Shown: positions 40,989-51,138, counted from the first letter of the stretch. The stretch is DNA of 64,000 nt from Marinomonas ushuaiensis DSM 15871 (GCF_000521805.1 NZ_JAMB01000006.1:1-64000); one strand, 5' to 3'. The notes: generated by a model not told the origin, from the letters alone. Made by a program: numbers and translations.

Positions 40989-42626
40989 ATGATCAAAACT
41001 CTACGTAAATTCCCGATCAACTTGCGCTTAATCTGTTTGGTTTTATTTTTTTCCTTAGGACTCCTCTTCGTCGTTTACTCAAGCCTGACCTCCAGCAAAC
41101 ACTCTTTATTGAATGAAAAATACACACAAACCAAGAATGTTGTTGAAACGGCTACGGGAGTTTTTGAACAATTCTACAAACTAGAGCAATCTGGTGACCT
41201 TAGTAAAGAAGATGCTCAACGTTATGCAATGGAAATGATTAAAGGTACTCGTTATTCAGAAGTCGAATATTTCTGGATAAATGACTACTCAGCAACAGTA
41301 ATAATGCACAGTACTAACGCGTCATTGGATGGCCAAGACTTATCAAATTTAGAGGATCCAAACGGGAAAAAACTTTTTTCTGAATTTGTCAGAGTAGTCA
41401 AAGCACAAAATGCAGGTTTTGTAGACTACTTGTGGCCTAAACCGGGTAAAGAAAAACCAATCGAAAAAATCTCCTATGTACAAGGTTTTGAACCTTGGGG
41501 ATGGATTATTGGTTCTGGCATTTATTTAGATGATGTTGATACTCAATTTCAAAAAGAAGCGATTAAACTTGGTGTCATCAGTAGTGTGATCATTTTAATT
41601 GCGCTATTAATTTCTGTCCTAATCATGCGCTCTATCTTAATGCCTATTAGTCAAATAAGACTTGCGATGGAAAACATTTCACATGGTGATGGTGATTTAA
41701 CTGCTCGCTTACCAGAAGCAGGGAATGACCAATTAACTAAAATTGCATCCTACTACAATTCTTTCATAGACCGACTTTCAGAGACTTTAAGCAAAGCCGT
41801 TATTCTTAATCAAGAAGTCGAAAATAAAAGCCAGGAATTAAAATTGGTATCATCAAGAACGAAAGCCATCACACAAGAACGTGAAGGCATGTTTGCTCAA
41901 ATGACAGATACCATCAAAGAAGTTGACGGCTTTAAAGACGAAGTAATTGAAACAACGCAATCCACTATTACATCAGCGCAAACTACAGCGAATAAAACGC
42001 AAACAGGTCAAGATTCAATCAAAAAAACCGTTGAGTCATTGGATAAACTGTCCAACGAGCTAGAACTAGGTCTTCAAACTGTTATTCAGCTAGCAGAACA
42101 ATCACAAACCATTGGTTCAGTATTAGATGTAATCAGCGCAATCTCCGAACAAACAAACTTATTAGCGCTTAACGCTGCGATTGAAGCTGCTCGTGCGGGT
42201 GAGCAAGGTCGTGGTTTTGCTGTCGTTGCAGATGAAGTACGTGGTTTAGCAAGTCGTACACAAGCATCTACAGACGAAATTCAAACTATGATTAATAAGT
42301 TACAAAGTGGGGCGAAAGAGGCTGAGTCACGTATTACGGAAAGCCATCAGCAGTCTAAAAAAACCACTGAAGAAATGTCACATACAGCGCAATATCTAGA
42401 AGAAATTGCTCACTCAGTTAACGACATAAATATTGCAAGCAACACGGTAATACAAAGTGTTTCAATGCAAAGTGATGCGGTGCAAAGATTGAATGAATTG
42501 AACTCGAAAGTCTCTGAACTTTCCGCTCAAGCCAGCTTACAAGTTCAACAAAACAACCTTACCAGCGAAACCTTAGCAGAAACGTCAAAAGAAACTCGTA
42601 AAGTGATGTCGGCATTCAAACTTTAG
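40989..42626 (+). CDS. Methyl-accepting chemotaxis protein with single Cache domain
   Basis: 545-aa chemoreceptor. TM1 (about 13-33) and TM2 (about 193-215) flank a periplasmic sCache_2-type domain ([39 protein letters not shown]). HAMP follows (215-270), then the signalling domain with the CheA/CheW-contact tip [20 protein letters not shown]. Ligands of this Cache class are often small carboxylates, but none can be assigned here. Divergent from phoX; own terminator. Confidence 0.95.
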   Translation: MIKTLRKFPINLRLICLVLFFSLGLLFVVYSSLTSSKHSLLNEKYTQTKNVVETATGVFEQFYKLEQSGDLSKEDAQRYAMEMIKGTRYSEVEYFWINDYSATVIMHSTNASLDGQDLSNLEDPNGKKLFSEFVRVVKAQNAGFVDYLWPKPGKEKPIEKISYVQGFEPWGWIIGSGIYLDDVDTQFQKEAIKLGVISSVIILIALLISVLIMRSILMPISQIRLAMENISHGDGDLTARLPEAGNDQLTKIASYYNSFIDRLSETLSKAVILNQEVENKSQELKLVSSRTKAITQEREGMFAQMTDTIKEVDGFKDEVIETTQSTITSAQTTANKTQTGQDSIKKTVESLDKLSNELELGLQTVIQLAEQSQTIGSVLDVISAISEQTNLLALNAAIEAARAGEQGRGFAVVADEVRGLASRTQASTDEIQTMINKLQSGAKEAESRITESHQQSKKTTEEMSHTAQYLEEIAHSVNDINIASNTVIQSVSMQSDAVQRLNELNSKVSELSAQASLQVQQNNLTSETLAETSKETRKVMSAFKL

Positions 42627-42663
42627 AAAACATATTGAATCAATAACATTGATCTAATAAACA

Positions 42664-42700
42664 AAAATAGCCTACTCGTTTTCTAGTAGGCTATTTTTTT
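42664..42700 (+). terminator. Terminator after the chemoreceptor
   Basis: AAAATAGCCTACT-CGTTTTCT-AGTAGGCTATTTT, a 13-bp stem followed by T residues. Confidence 0.92.
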
Positions 42701-42723
42701 GCTTTACCTAATCACTTTAATCA

Positions 42724-42864
42724 TTAACGCTTACTTTTCACGCCTTGAGCTGCTTTAAAACGAGGGTTTGATTTACAGATAACAAACACACGCCCTTTCC
42801 TTTTCACGACTTTACACTCTTTATGACGATGCTTAGCACTTTTCAAAGAACTGAGAATTTTCAT
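42724..42864 (-). CDS. rpmJ2: Ribosomal protein bL36, zinc-independent paralogue (YkgO type)
   Basis: 46 aa starting [17 protein letters not shown] and containing [20 protein letters not shown], nearly identical in layout to E. coli YkgO. Only two cysteines (C17, C31) are present, not the zinc-binding Cys3-His set of the standard L36, so this is the C-minus form used when zinc is scarce. It begins 2 bp after the L31 paralogue stop, in the same Zur-controlled unit. Confidence 0.93.
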   Translation of the reverse strand: MKILSSLKSAKHRHKECKVVKRKGRVFVICKSNPRFKAAQGVKSKR

Positions 42865-42866
42865 GT

Positions 42867-43112
42867 CTACTTGCTCTTGCGGTAGCGACGTTTAAATTGG
42901 GCAATACGACCTTCATTACCATGTGACCTCTGCTCACCAGTATAAAAAGGGTGAGAAGAACTCGACACATCAATCGCCATATAAGGGTACTCTGTGCCAT
43001 CACGTACAATGGTTTGTTGCGTACCTACGGTAGAACCAATAAAAAAATACTGATCTATCTGCGTATCATGAAAAGCAACTGTTCGATAATTAGGGTGGAT
43101 GTTTTTGCGCAT
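42867..43112 (-). CDS. rpmE2: Ribosomal protein bL31, zinc-independent type B
   Basis: 81 aa: [18 protein letters not shown], then [13 protein letters not shown] and FKRRYRKSK, as in YkgM-type L31B. It lacks the CxxC zinc ribbon of standard L31. Replacing zinc-containing L31 with this copy frees zinc in limitation. The ATG at 43112 has AAGGAG 6 nt upstream; extending to 43187 would run through the operator. A Zur box lies 19 bp upstream. Confidence 0.94.
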   Translation of the reverse strand: MRKNIHPNYRTVAFHDTQIDQYFFIGSTVGTQQTIVRDGTEYPYMAIDVSSSSHPFYTGEQRSHGNEGRIAQFKRRYRKSK

Positions 43113-43130
43113 TGGATACTCCTTATTAAG

Positions 43131-43145
43131 TGTTATGATATAACA
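43131..43145. promoter_or_regulatory. Zur box
   Basis: TGTTATGATATAACA fits the core of the gammaproteobacterial Zur operator (TGTTATANTATAACA) with one mismatch and clear dyad symmetry. It lies 18-33 bp upstream of rpmE2 and probably overlaps its promoter, so zinc-loaded Zur would repress both ribosomal paralogues. Confidence 0.85.
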
Positions 43146-43347
43146 TACCACAACAAATAAACAATAACCAATACAACTGATTCTCATTTATTCATATTCA
43201 CACTGGAGCTTAAGAATCAGCCGCTATTCGAGGTCTTTGCACGAAACAACCAGCGAAAGGCAAGATAAGGAAAGGCAAAAATAAACGAGAAAACGGAGTT
43301 TATGTTTTCTGGATTACAATCGTAAATGAGTATTTTTACTCCATAAA

Positions 43348-43374
43348 AAATGCCGCTTATTAGAAGCGGCATTT
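43348..43374 (-). terminator. Terminator after ybiT
   Basis: AAATGCCGCTT-ATTAG-AAGCGGCATTT; on the minus strand T residues continue past the second arm. Confidence 0.88.
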
Positions 43375-43415
43375 GATAAAATTTTTGAGCATCAAGTAAA
43401 GTCTTTGATCAGACC

Positions 43416-45002
43416 TTATGAGATATGTGTTAAATATTCATCATAGGTGCCTTGGAAATCAATGATCTGCTTGTCTTTGATTTCAATCACACGGTTCGCC
43501 AAAGAAGAAACAAACGCACGGTCATGACTGACAAAAATCAGTGTGCCGTCAAAGTCGATCAAGGCATTATTCAACGCCTCAATGGCTTCCATATCCATGT
43601 GGTTTGTTGGCTCATCCATGATAAGAACATTTAGATCCATCATCATTAACTTACCAAATAATAGGCGGTTTTTTTCGCCACCAGAACAGACACGGACTTT
43701 CTTATTGAAGTCGTCTGCGGTAAACAATAAACGGCCTAACATAGCACGAACTTTCAAATCGTCATGTTTAACGGTACGCCATTTAGACATCCAATCAAAC
43801 AAGGTCAAATCAGAATTAAAATCTTCTGTACTGTCCTGAGCGCAATAACCAATGACCGCATTCTCCGCCCATTTGATCTCGCCCTGCTTGGCTTTTAATT
43901 CATCCATCAAGCAACGAAGGAAAGTCGTTTTACCGGCACCATTTTCACCGATAATGGCCAATCGCGCACCTGCATCAAGAATGATACTGCCATCTGTAAA
44001 CAACATTTCATCTTCAAAACCATGCCCAAGTTCTTCTAAAATCAAGGCTTGGCGATGCAGTTTTTTATCTTGCTTGAAGTTCAACGAAGGTGTCATTCGG
44101 CTCGACTGCTTCACTTCGGACAATTCAATTTTATCAAGTTTCTTAGCACGAGAGCTGGCTTGTTTCGCTTTCGATGCATTAGCAGAGAAACGGTTTACAA
44201 AGGCTTGTAAGTCGTCCATTTCTGCACTCTTTTTCGCATTTTCTGTGAGTAGCTGTTCACGAATCAGCGAAGAAGCTTCCATGAAATACTCATAGTTACC
44301 TGGGTAAATTCTCAACTCGCCAAAGTCGATGTCTGCCATGTGAGTACACACAGAGTTTAAGAAGTGCCGGTCATGGGAAATAATGATCATGGTGCATTTA
44401 CGTTGGTTCAATACACCCGCTAGCCAGTTAATCGTATGAATGTCCAAGTTGTTGGTTGGCTCATCCAGCAGCAAAATATCAGGATTAGCGAATAAAGCCT
44501 GCGCTAATAACACACGTAACTTCCAACCCGGCGCCACTTGGCTCATTAAACCAAAGTGATATTCTTCTTCAATACCCGCTTCAAGCAAAATATCGCCAGC
44601 ACGACTTTCTGCACTGTAGCCATCCATCTCTGCAAATTCAGCTTCGAGTTCACCTGCACGCATGCCGTCTTCTTCGCTCATTTCTGGCTTAGAATAAATT
44701 GCGTCACGCTCTTGTTTTACTTTCCAAAGTTCTACATCACCCATAATCACGGCGTCGACAACAGAGTATTCTTCGAAAGCAAATTGATCCTGACTCAAAG
44801 TACCGACTTTTTCACCCGGTGTAATGGAGACATTACCTGACGTTGGAACCAGGGCCCCACTCAGAATTTTCATGAAAGTAGACTTGCCACAACCATTCGC
44901 ACCAATCAAACCGTAGCGATTGCCGTTACCAAATTTAGCGGAGATGTTTTCGAACAATGGCGTTGCGCCAAATTGCATGGTGATATTAGCTGTGGAAATC
45001 AA
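43416..45002 (-). CDS. ybiT: ABC-F family ATPase YbiT
   Basis: 528-aa ribosome-associated ABC-F protein with two ATPase cassettes. Walker A motifs are GANGCGKST and GENGAGKTT, and Walker B is [11 protein letters not shown] and [11 protein letters not shown]. The first signature is the unusual VAPGWKLR characteristic of YbiT, the second [10 protein letters not shown] charged linker (residues about 245-300) separates the cassettes. There are no transmembrane segments, so it is a translation factor and not a transporter. Monocistronic. Confidence 0.93.
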   Translation of the reverse strand: MISTANITMQFGATPLFENISAKFGNGNRYGLIGANGCGKSTFMKILSGALVPTSGNVSITPGEKVGTLSQDQFAFEEYSVVDAVIMGDVELWKVKQERDAIYSKPEMSEEDGMRAGELEAEFAEMDGYSAESRAGDILLEAGIEEEYHFGLMSQVAPGWKLRVLLAQALFANPDILLLDEPTNNLDIHTINWLAGVLNQRKCTMIIISHDRHFLNSVCTHMADIDFGELRIYPGNYEYFMEASSLIREQLLTENAKKSAEMDDLQAFVNRFSANASKAKQASSRAKKLDKIELSEVKQSSRMTPSLNFKQDKKLHRQALILEELGHGFEDEMLFTDGSIILDAGARLAIIGENGAGKTTFLRCLMDELKAKQGEIKWAENAVIGYCAQDSTEDFNSDLTLFDWMSKWRTVKHDDLKVRAMLGRLLFTADDFNKKVRVCSGGEKNRLLFGKLMMMDLNVLIMDEPTNHMDMEAIEALNNALIDFDGTLIFVSHDRAFVSSLANRVIEIKDKQIIDFQGTYDEYLTHIS

Positions 45003-45269
45003 AAGAAAGCCCTGAGAGTAAATAATAGAAAGCCGTTTATGATTGCCGCTTTAAAATAAGCGTACAAAAGATAAACACAAAGGGGTGCGAATATAGAGAG
45101 TTAAGGCGGTAAAGTCGAGAGCTAAGGGATGCTTTTTAAATAAACAGTCATGCTAAGAAAGAAATATGACTCGATAACGTTATATTATAAGCAGGTATAC
45201 GCTATAAAATTTAAATATTAAGATGTTGTTACAGAATATTTAAAAGGACTTATTGGCTCTTTCAAAGAG

Positions 45270-45620
45270 TTATTTGGCATTTTCAGTTGTCTGTCTTGAA
45301 TGCTGATCAACAGACGGTTGCCCTTCCTCTAACGCTACTTGCGAATCAGGTGTCATCACATAAGACATCATTTGGGTCGATAAAAAACTCAACACATCAC
45401 GACTTGCGCCATCCAACAAGTTCTTTTTGACTTTTTTGGTGACATCTAATTGCGTGCTCGCTCCCAATACAAAACTGGTAATCAAGCCTGTTGGAGTAAT
45501 CGCTTTATCTAAAACAGCGCCAATGGCTTTCTCACGAGATTTCTTAGCGCATTTCTCTAGATTCTGAGTACGTTCATATAAAAGTTTTCGTCGCTTATGC
45601 ATGCGTTTAAGACCAAACAT
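45270..45620 (-). CDS. Hypothetical protein, last gene of a YqjDE-like operon
   Basis: 116 aa: a strongly basic N-terminus (LKRMHKRRKLLYERTQ), a moderately hydrophobic centre (ITPTGLITSFVLGAST) and an acidic, Gln-rich tail. Position after yqjD- and yqjE-like genes corresponds to E. coli yqjK, but I cannot claim homology. Separated from the preceding gene by 3 bp. Confidence 0.7.
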   Translation of the reverse strand: MFGLKRMHKRRKLLYERTQNLEKCAKKSREKAIGAVLDKAITPTGLITSFVLGASTQLDVTKKVKKNLLDGASRDVLSFLSTQMMSYVMTPDSQVALEEGQPSVDQHSRQTTENAK

Positions 45621-45623
45621 AAT

Positions 45624-46037
45624 CTACTCCTCTTCTGCTGAAATAATTGCGTCTAACGTTCGAGTGAAATCCATTCTTTTTAATGTATTTTTTACAAAAT
45701 AAAGCATAATTAACGCACTAAGAAAGGTGATTAACGTGGCACTAAATAAAATCCCCAGCAGAGAAAAGCCATAACTCCAAGCAAGTACTGACACTAAGGC
45801 AATTACTAATAGCCAAGTTGTAAGCAATAAAAAAATAACACCGCACATTAAGGCAAGAAGCTGGGCACTAGAAGTAACCCACATTTTAGCCTCTAAAGCT
45901 CCTAGCCCTAACACACTTTTCAACCAATGCTTGTGTGATGTAACAACATCATCAAAAGCTGACAGTTCATCTTTTGAATTGGATTCTGGCTGTGAACCTA
46001 AATGTGGTTGTGAATCTGAATGCGGTGGTATTTCCAT
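45624..46037 (-). CDS. YqjE/phage-holin-like inner membrane protein
   Basis: 137 aa. A polar N-terminal 40 residues precedes two hydrophobic segments (about 55-80 and 88-113) and a short charged tail. Size, topology and position between the YqjD-like and third genes match the YqjE (holin superfamily III-like) family. In E. coli YqjE is an inner-membrane protein of unknown function. Confidence 0.75.
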   Translation of the reverse strand: MEIPPHSDSQPHLGSQPESNSKDELSAFDDVVTSHKHWLKSVLGLGALEAKMWVTSSAQLLALMCGVIFLLLTTWLLVIALVSVLAWSYGFSLLGILFSATLITFLSALIMLYFVKNTLKRMDFTRTLDAIISAEEE

Positions 46038-46042
46038 GATGT

Positions 46043-46348
46043 CTATTTGCGCTTAGACAATAAGCTAGTCGCTAAAGCGCCGGCTAAAAAAGCGATCCCG
46101 ATGGTTTTGATCGGATTTTCTTTAGCGTATGAACCAACAGCAGAAGTCACTTGTTCAGATTGGTTTTTGGCTGTTGCAGCAATATTATGGGCTTGCTCAC
46201 TAATCTCATGAGCCACTTTTTCAATACGCTCTTGGCTTTGTTTTTTCATTTCTGCTGCATTATCAACACCGTTATGGGTCTCCTCCGCAACATTATCTAC
46301 TTTTTCATGTGCTTTTGATTGGGTTGTACTTTTGGTACCGGTAGCCAT
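46043..46348 (-). CDS. ElaB/YqjD (DUF883) family membrane-anchored protein
   Basis: 101 aa, mostly amphipathic helix rich in Ala, Lys and Glu, with a single C-terminal membrane segment after the conserved YAKENPIKTIGIAFLAGALA and a basic end (LLSKRK). E. coli YqjD and ElaB use this tail anchor and bind ribosomes in stationary phase. AAGGAG lies 8 nt before the ATG. It leads a tightly packed three-gene operon. Confidence 0.87.
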   Translation of the reverse strand: MATGTKSTTQSKAHEKVDNVAEETHNGVDNAAEMKKQSQERIEKVAHEISEQAHNIAATAKNQSEQVTSAVGSYAKENPIKTIGIAFLAGALATSLLSKRK

Positions 46349-46743
46349 GTTTATTCTCCTTGTGAAAAAATAATATTTCTAACCGTAAGTTTTTTAATGG
46401 AAGCAATAATATTAAGTCTATAAAAAATTATAATATACTTAATAAAATACAATTCCGATAAAGGCAATTCTAGGATAACAATTACTAAAATATTTCCTAT
46501 AAACTTTCATCTAACTTTGAATTTCGATTATTAATAATAAAACCTAAAAAAAGATAATTCATAAAATTATAAACAACCTTCACAATTACCCTACCCAGTT
46601 AAATTAAAATCGTCAAACCCACAAGTAAAAATTGGCTCAGTATCCTTATTATCTGGTTAATCTTTAAAAATAAGAACTCGTTTATAATAAAGTATACAAA
46701 GTGATAGTAGATCAACATCATTGATTTCCTATAGTCATTCATT
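46349..46743. other. AT-rich gap upstream of the YqjDE-like operon
   Basis: 395 bp, very AT-rich, no credible coding sequence or strong hairpin. It must hold the promoter of the downstream operon and the 3' end of the corB-like transcript; I could not fix either. Confidence 0.55.
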
Positions 46744-48021
46744 TTATTTTAAGCGAGTCACTAAAAGTTGCTCTACCCGAACACCTTCAAGATCAAGTAC
46801 TTCAAACTTGTACCCTTCATAAATATAAAAATCAGTTCGCTTTGGCAAGCGTTTCAAACTGTAGGTTATAAAACCGCCTAAGGTTTCATATTGAGTACGA
46901 TCGGGAAAGTCTTCTATATTCAAACTGCGCATAACATCGCTAATCGGTGTTAGGCCTTCAATCAACCATGAGTCCTTGTCTCGCTGAACTATCTGCTCTT
47001 CATCTTCTGGCGTTAATAAACCGCCCATGAACCCACCTAACAAATCTTTTACTGTGACGATACCAACAATCGTTGCATATTCATTTACAATTACAGCAAA
47101 GGCTTGAGGCGCCACACGAAAGGCATTCAAGGCTTCAGAAAGTGTTAGTGTTTCAGGTAAGTAGAAAACGTCCTTGTCTACTTTATCGGGCTTAATCTGT
47201 GCGGGTTCACCTTTCAGCACTAATCGCAAAATCTCTTTCGATTCAATAATGCCTTCAATTTTATCCAAACTGCCATTACAGACTAAAAAGTCATTATGAG
47301 GATGATCAATTATTTTCTGGCTAATCACTTCGCTGCTGTCATCTATATCAAAATAGATAATTTGATCACGAGGAGTCATGGTGCTGGAAATATTACGTGT
47401 TTCTAGTTCAAACACATTGCCAATAAGCTGATATTCCTGCTTTTGTAAGCTACCGTCTTCAGCACCGGCATCCATCATGGCAACAATATCTTCGGTAGTA
47501 ACGACTTCTTGTCGTTCGATAGGCACATTAAACAAACGCAAAATAATGTTGGTCAAACCGTTAAACAAAAACACCACTGGCGTTAACAAAAATGTTACCC
47601 AAAGCATTGGCGTTACCATACGAATCGCCACGGCTTCCGGCATAATGATCGCAAGGCGTTTTGGTAGTAGATCAGCGAATAAAATAAACAATGACGTCAG
47701 GGCCAAAAATGACAATACGAAACTAATTTGAGCCAATAACGGCCCAGTATAAAAAAGACTAACGACGTTTGTAATATAAGGCGTGAGCGCTTGCTCACCA
47801 ATAATACCGCCCAAAATGGCAATCGCATTTAATGCGATTTGTATCATCGCAAAAAAAGCACCGGGTTTTTGTTGAAGCTTAATCACTGCTTGTGCTTTCA
47901 AATTTCCTTCATCAGCCAATACACGCAGTTTAATTTTCCTTGCCGCAGCCATACCTATCTCAGACATAGCAAATAAGGCACCGGCAATAATCAATAAGCC
48001 AATACTCAACACATCGTTCAT
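46744..48021 (-). CDS. CNNM/CorB family membrane protein with CBS and CorC domains
   Basis: 425 aa. An N-terminal DUF21 (CNNM) domain with about four hydrophobic segments is followed by a CBS pair (TPRDQIIYFDIDD; AVIVNEYATIVGIVTVKDLLGG) and a C-terminal CorC/HlyC domain (WLIEGLTPISDVMRSLNIE). Family members are linked to Mg/Co efflux. I start at ATG 48021; a GTG at 48033 adds four residues. Often mislabelled haemolysin. Confidence 0.9.
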   Translation of the reverse strand: MNDVLSIGLLIIAGALFAMSEIGMAAARKIKLRVLADEGNLKAQAVIKLQQKPGAFFAMIQIALNAIAILGGIIGEQALTPYITNVVSLFYTGPLLAQISFVLSFLALTSLFILFADLLPKRLAIIMPEAVAIRMVTPMLWVTFLLTPVVFLFNGLTNIILRLFNVPIERQEVVTTEDIVAMMDAGAEDGSLQKQEYQLIGNVFELETRNISSTMTPRDQIIYFDIDDSSEVISQKIIDHPHNDFLVCNGSLDKIEGIIESKEILRLVLKGEPAQIKPDKVDKDVFYLPETLTLSEALNAFRVAPQAFAVIVNEYATIVGIVTVKDLLGGFMGGLLTPEDEEQIVQRDKDSWLIEGLTPISDVMRSLNIEDFPDRTQYETLGGFITYSLKRLPKRTDFYIYEGYKFEVLDLEGVRVEQLLVTRLK

Positions 48022-48203
48022 TTTATTTCTCACTTCTTACCAAAAATCCCACCCAAATATGAGCGCATTATAGAAGGAAGTTGAGCGGACACAATGTATA
48101 TTTTTTATACTTTTGAGGAAGTCTGAAGGTAGCGTTAATTAAAATTCAAGAAGCGTATAAAAAGAAGCATTTTCATCAAAACACACCCTTATTAACTCAT
48201 TCT

Positions 48204-49184
48204 TTATAAGTCTTTTAACACTTGAACATTAAAACCCTTTAGTGACGAGGACGCGGAATAGTGGGAAAAATAATCGACAAAGTTTTCATCTACCACTTTT
48301 TGATGGAGCACACTGGCATGACGAAGAAACAATTGCCCATCTTTGCGTATCGCAAAACCTTGGTGGGAAACATTCATATTAGTGCCAATCCATTTTTTCA
48401 GTACCCAATCTGGACGCACCATGGTAATCACACTACCAGAAGGGATTCGATCTAAAAGAGACCGGTTTATCTCTTTTTCTTTATCTGAGTTCTTAGCATT
48501 AAGACCTTCAGCATCAAAATTTTCTGCCATGGAATAAAGCGCGGTGATAGGGACATAATCTATCGTGGCAATTTCTGGCGAAAAGACGTCACCTTCTTTA
48601 TGAAATTGAACTAACAAGACATCACAATAAGTGGATGAATCATCATCACAATGAAGGTTTTTCTTCTCCATTTTCTGATACCAAGGCGCTTTATCAATAG
48701 TCGTTTTTGCCGTCATCAACGAACCATGAGCCACAGTCTTAGTAATGTCTTCTAGTTTATCTTGGTTATTCGGAACCCAATCCAAACTGGGAAAATGATT
48801 ACGTGCAGTAAAAGCCACATTGCCGTCTTTATAACGTAGACTCATTAAGTTCGGCATAAAATCACCAACAGACTGAGACATAGCACCCGCTAAAATAGTT
48901 TCCACATAGGTTGTACAATCAAACTCACCAAACCGAACCAGAGGGTCTTTATCGTATTTCCCTTGCTCCCCTTCTCCCAAACTCCCAGCAACATAAGGCG
49001 CTCCAACAAACACTTGACTCAAAGCATCGATTTGCTCTTCTAGTGACACGACTTGTTGGTTAGCGTCAATTACTTGATAAAAAAGAAACTGATAGGATGG
49101 GTCAGAAGGTTCTAGCTTAATGTTTGCCATTACAGGTGAAATAGTGAAAAGAGCCAAAGTTAGAAAGGATATGAAGTTCAACAT
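48204..49184 (-). CDS. DUF1460 family amidase-like exported protein
   Basis: 326 aa with a signal peptide (residues 1-20, ending PVMA). Cys90 in GEFDCTTYVETILA and the His in NVSHQGFAIRKDGQLFLRHAS match the Cys/His layout of DUF1460 proteins, a papain-like fold related to NlpC/P60 and thought to cleave cell-wall muropeptides. Periplasmic. It is followed by the thioredoxin-like gene upstream on the same strand, 19 bp apart. Confidence 0.85.
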   Translation of the reverse strand: MLNFISFLTLALFTISPVMANIKLEPSDPSYQFLFYQVIDANQQVVSLEEQIDALSQVFVGAPYVAGSLGEGEQGKYDKDPLVRFGEFDCTTYVETILAGAMSQSVGDFMPNLMSLRYKDGNVAFTARNHFPSLDWVPNNQDKLEDITKTVAHGSLMTAKTTIDKAPWYQKMEKKNLHCDDDSSTYCDVLLVQFHKEGDVFSPEIATIDYVPITALYSMAENFDAEGLNAKNSDKEKEINRSLLDRIPSGSVITMVRPDWVLKKWIGTNMNVSHQGFAIRKDGQLFLRHASVLHQKVVDENFVDYFSHYSASSSLKGFNVQVLKDL

Positions 49185-49203
49185 GAAAACCTTGTTCTAT
49201 CTT

Positions 49204-49551
49204 TTATAAAAATGACGACGAAGATGATAGTAATTGACGGACGTCATCTACCGAAGTAAAACGAACAATTCGTTCCACTTCTTCGCCGTCACGCAGCAGG
49301 ATTAACGTCGGCCAAAGCTTTACACCAAACTGTCGACCTAAGCGTTTTCCTTTGCCATCAAAGACCTTGATATGAACCAAATCAGAATGCTCATAGATGC
49401 CTTCGCTCACTGCCTCACGAGCGGCCTGACAATGACCACACCACGGTGCACCAAACTCCAATAAAGCAATGCCTGACAAACCATTAATATCATCAAGACT
49501 TGGTGCTTCTTCAGAATATTCAGTATTAAATCCAACTGTCGTTGCTTGCAT
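49204..49551 (-). CDS. Thioredoxin-fold protein
   Basis: 115 aa, cytoplasmic (no leader). Active site Trp37-Cys-Gly-His-Cys41 differs from the canonical WCGPC; His at this position makes the site more oxidising in related proteins. The cis-Pro region is LWPTLILLRDGEEVERI. A polyserine end (SSSSSFL) is unusual. It lies 18 bp after the YkgJ-like gene. Confidence 0.88.
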   Translation of the reverse strand: MQATTVGFNTEYSEEAPSLDDINGLSGIALLEFGAPWCGHCQAAREAVSEGIYEHSDLVHIKVFDGKGKRLGRQFGVKLWPTLILLRDGEEVERIVRFTSVDDVRQLLSSSSSFL

Positions 49552-49569
49552 TGCCTCTACCTTTTTAAC

Positions 49570-49857
49570 TTAGGCCTTTTCAAATTCGTCTTGGCATTCA
49601 TAAGAACCCATTTCAAACTCTCGACAAATCCAAGGGCGATTCTCATAAATAGTACAAAAATAGGTTTCTCTGTCCACCGCGGAACACCAACCATCTTCAA
49701 GTCTCAACATGGTTTCCCCGCCCCATTCATCCACTTTGATGTGTTTCTCTGGCACACCCGTATCACTGATGATCATCACTTCCATACGGCAACAAGAAGC
49801 TTGGCAATTAGAGCAAGCGACTTCGGATTCCAAGATATCGTTTAATTTAATATTCAT
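49570..49857 (-). CDS. YkgJ family cysteine-cluster protein
   Basis: 95 aa. The cluster CSNCQASCC near the N-terminus, with further Cys in GWCSAVDRETYFCTIYENRPWICREF, is the zinc/iron-chelating motif of the YkgJ/UPF0153 family. Function unknown. Short gaps link it with the amidohydrolase upstream and the thioredoxin-like gene downstream. Confidence 0.87.
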   Translation of the reverse strand: MNIKLNDILESEVACSNCQASCCRMEVMIISDTGVPEKHIKVDEWGGETMLRLEDGWCSAVDRETYFCTIYENRPWICREFEMGSYECQDEFEKA

Positions 49858-49872
49858 GAGCAGCAGGATACC

Positions 49873-50961
49873 TTATAAACAAACCGCTGGCGCCTGATAA
49901 TCTAGATTCAACAGTTTAAAATAGTTTTCACCCAACACAATATTACGAAAAGCATTGTCATCAAGATATTGATGTATACGACCGGTGGCATTTAATTCCC
50001 GTTGATACACCTCGTAACTATTTCCTCGAAACGCCACAAAATCAGAACCTGGTAAAATACGCTCTGAGTACTGGTTCATAAACGCCACGTACAGTGGCTG
50101 ATTCTCTTTTTTACTAAAGTAATAATCGTCTAAGACTCGCCATGAAATATCTAACATCAGATTAGGATGTTGATCCAATAAAGCAGACAAAATAGCAATG
50201 TGCTCAGAGGCTTTCATTTTAGTTTGCTGATATGACATTCCCATATGTGCCCAAACAATTTTATTATCAGGATAACGAGCCAGCGCCTTCTCCATTAAAT
50301 GCAAATAATAGGTTGGATTTGCATCGTTACCAATATCAGAATGAATGGTGATTGGGTAATTTCTTACTCGTAACTCGACCATAAAATCCGCCCATTGTTC
50401 GATATTCTGAGGACTGGCAGGAACATGGTGGTTATTAAACTGAGCCTGTTTAACCAGGTTCACCTCTCCCATCCAATGAAACATCCCTGGGTATTCTTTT
50501 TCATACAGGGCCATTAAGGCAATAGTAGATTCAGGGTTTGATAAATCCGTAAAAGTCATAGACAAGGTCAAATGCAAGTCATCAGGCGCAGATGCCAACA
50601 TATTTTCTGCATTAACAAAGTCATTCCGTGTTGTTGGTAAAACAGGAATACCTGGGCATTTTGAATAATCAGAACAAGACGAATTTGCAGGCAACATTTG
50701 CCCAATACCGTAAACATTAACGAAGCGTACGCTGGTTCGGGATAGATACGTATTCATCTCGTCAAAAGGAATGGCCTTGCCGTCAAAAGGCCGGTAATGC
50801 AAATGGGTATCAACCACTGCGGTATAAGGTTCTGTTTCTCTATTGTAGCAAGCGGATTCACCTCTAAAAGAATCAAGTGAGCGATTCATTGTGCCATCAC
50901 TTGAAGAAACACACCCAGCTAGTAAAACCGTTTGTAAAATAAAATACACACAACGCCGCAT
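49873..50961 (-). CDS. Amidohydrolase-superfamily lipoprotein
   Basis: 362 aa. Lipobox LLAGC puts the lipidated Cys at about residue 17. The metal motif DTHLHYRPFDG, the His in YPITIHSDIGND, IVWAHMGMSY, and a late Asp in LPGSDFVAFRG fit a TIM-barrel metal-dependent hydrolase. Substrate unknown. I start at ATG 50961 because the lipobox is then correctly placed and AGGA precedes it; a TTG at 50997 adds 12 residues. Confidence 0.85.
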   Translation of the reverse strand: MRRCVYFILQTVLLAGCVSSSDGTMNRSLDSFRGESACYNRETEPYTAVVDTHLHYRPFDGKAIPFDEMNTYLSRTSVRFVNVYGIGQMLPANSSCSDYSKCPGIPVLPTTRNDFVNAENMLASAPDDLHLTLSMTFTDLSNPESTIALMALYEKEYPGMFHWMGEVNLVKQAQFNNHHVPASPQNIEQWADFMVELRVRNYPITIHSDIGNDANPTYYLHLMEKALARYPDNKIVWAHMGMSYQQTKMKASEHIAILSALLDQHPNLMLDISWRVLDDYYFSKKENQPLYVAFMNQYSERILPGSDFVAFRGNSYEVYQRELNATGRIHQYLDDNAFRNIVLGENYFKLLNLDYQAPAVCL

Positions 50962-51106
50962 CAATCTCGTTCCTAAATAAAAAAATAGTCTAATCAACTA
51001 TTACAAAGCATCCTTTTGCCACTGTAAACCTATTTAAAGACAAGTCCGTCTAAGACGGTCTCTAAGAATAAATAAAAGTGGTCCTTAAGAATAAATATAT
51101 CTACGC

Positions 51107-51138
51107 TTGACCTGTGACTTAGGTCGAAGGTTTATACT
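51107..51138 (+). promoter_or_regulatory. MerR-type promoter/operator of the zntR-permease unit
   Basis: -35 TTGACC (51107-51112) and -10 TATACT (51133-51138) are 20 bp apart, the over-long spacer typical of MerR-family promoters. Within it the dyad GACCT-GTGACTT-AGGTC (51109-51125) is the likely binding site. Confidence 0.75.

Noticed and set aside
43113..43187. Extension of the L31 paralogue upstream to 43187
   Set aside because: It would read through the Zur box and the Shine-Dalgarno; L31 begins MRKNIHP.
43543..44295. Several plus-strand open frames opposite ybiT
   Set aside because: Antisense to the ABC-F gene with no recognisable product.
45257..45269. CTCTTTCAAAGAG palindrome as terminator of the YqjDE-like operon
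   Set aside because: The stem is only 6 bp and no T-run follows on the minus strand.
46744..48021. Haemolysin (TlyC) function for the CorB-like gene
   Set aside because: The domain set is DUF21-CBS-CorC, linked to divalent-cation efflux; haemolysin is a historical label.
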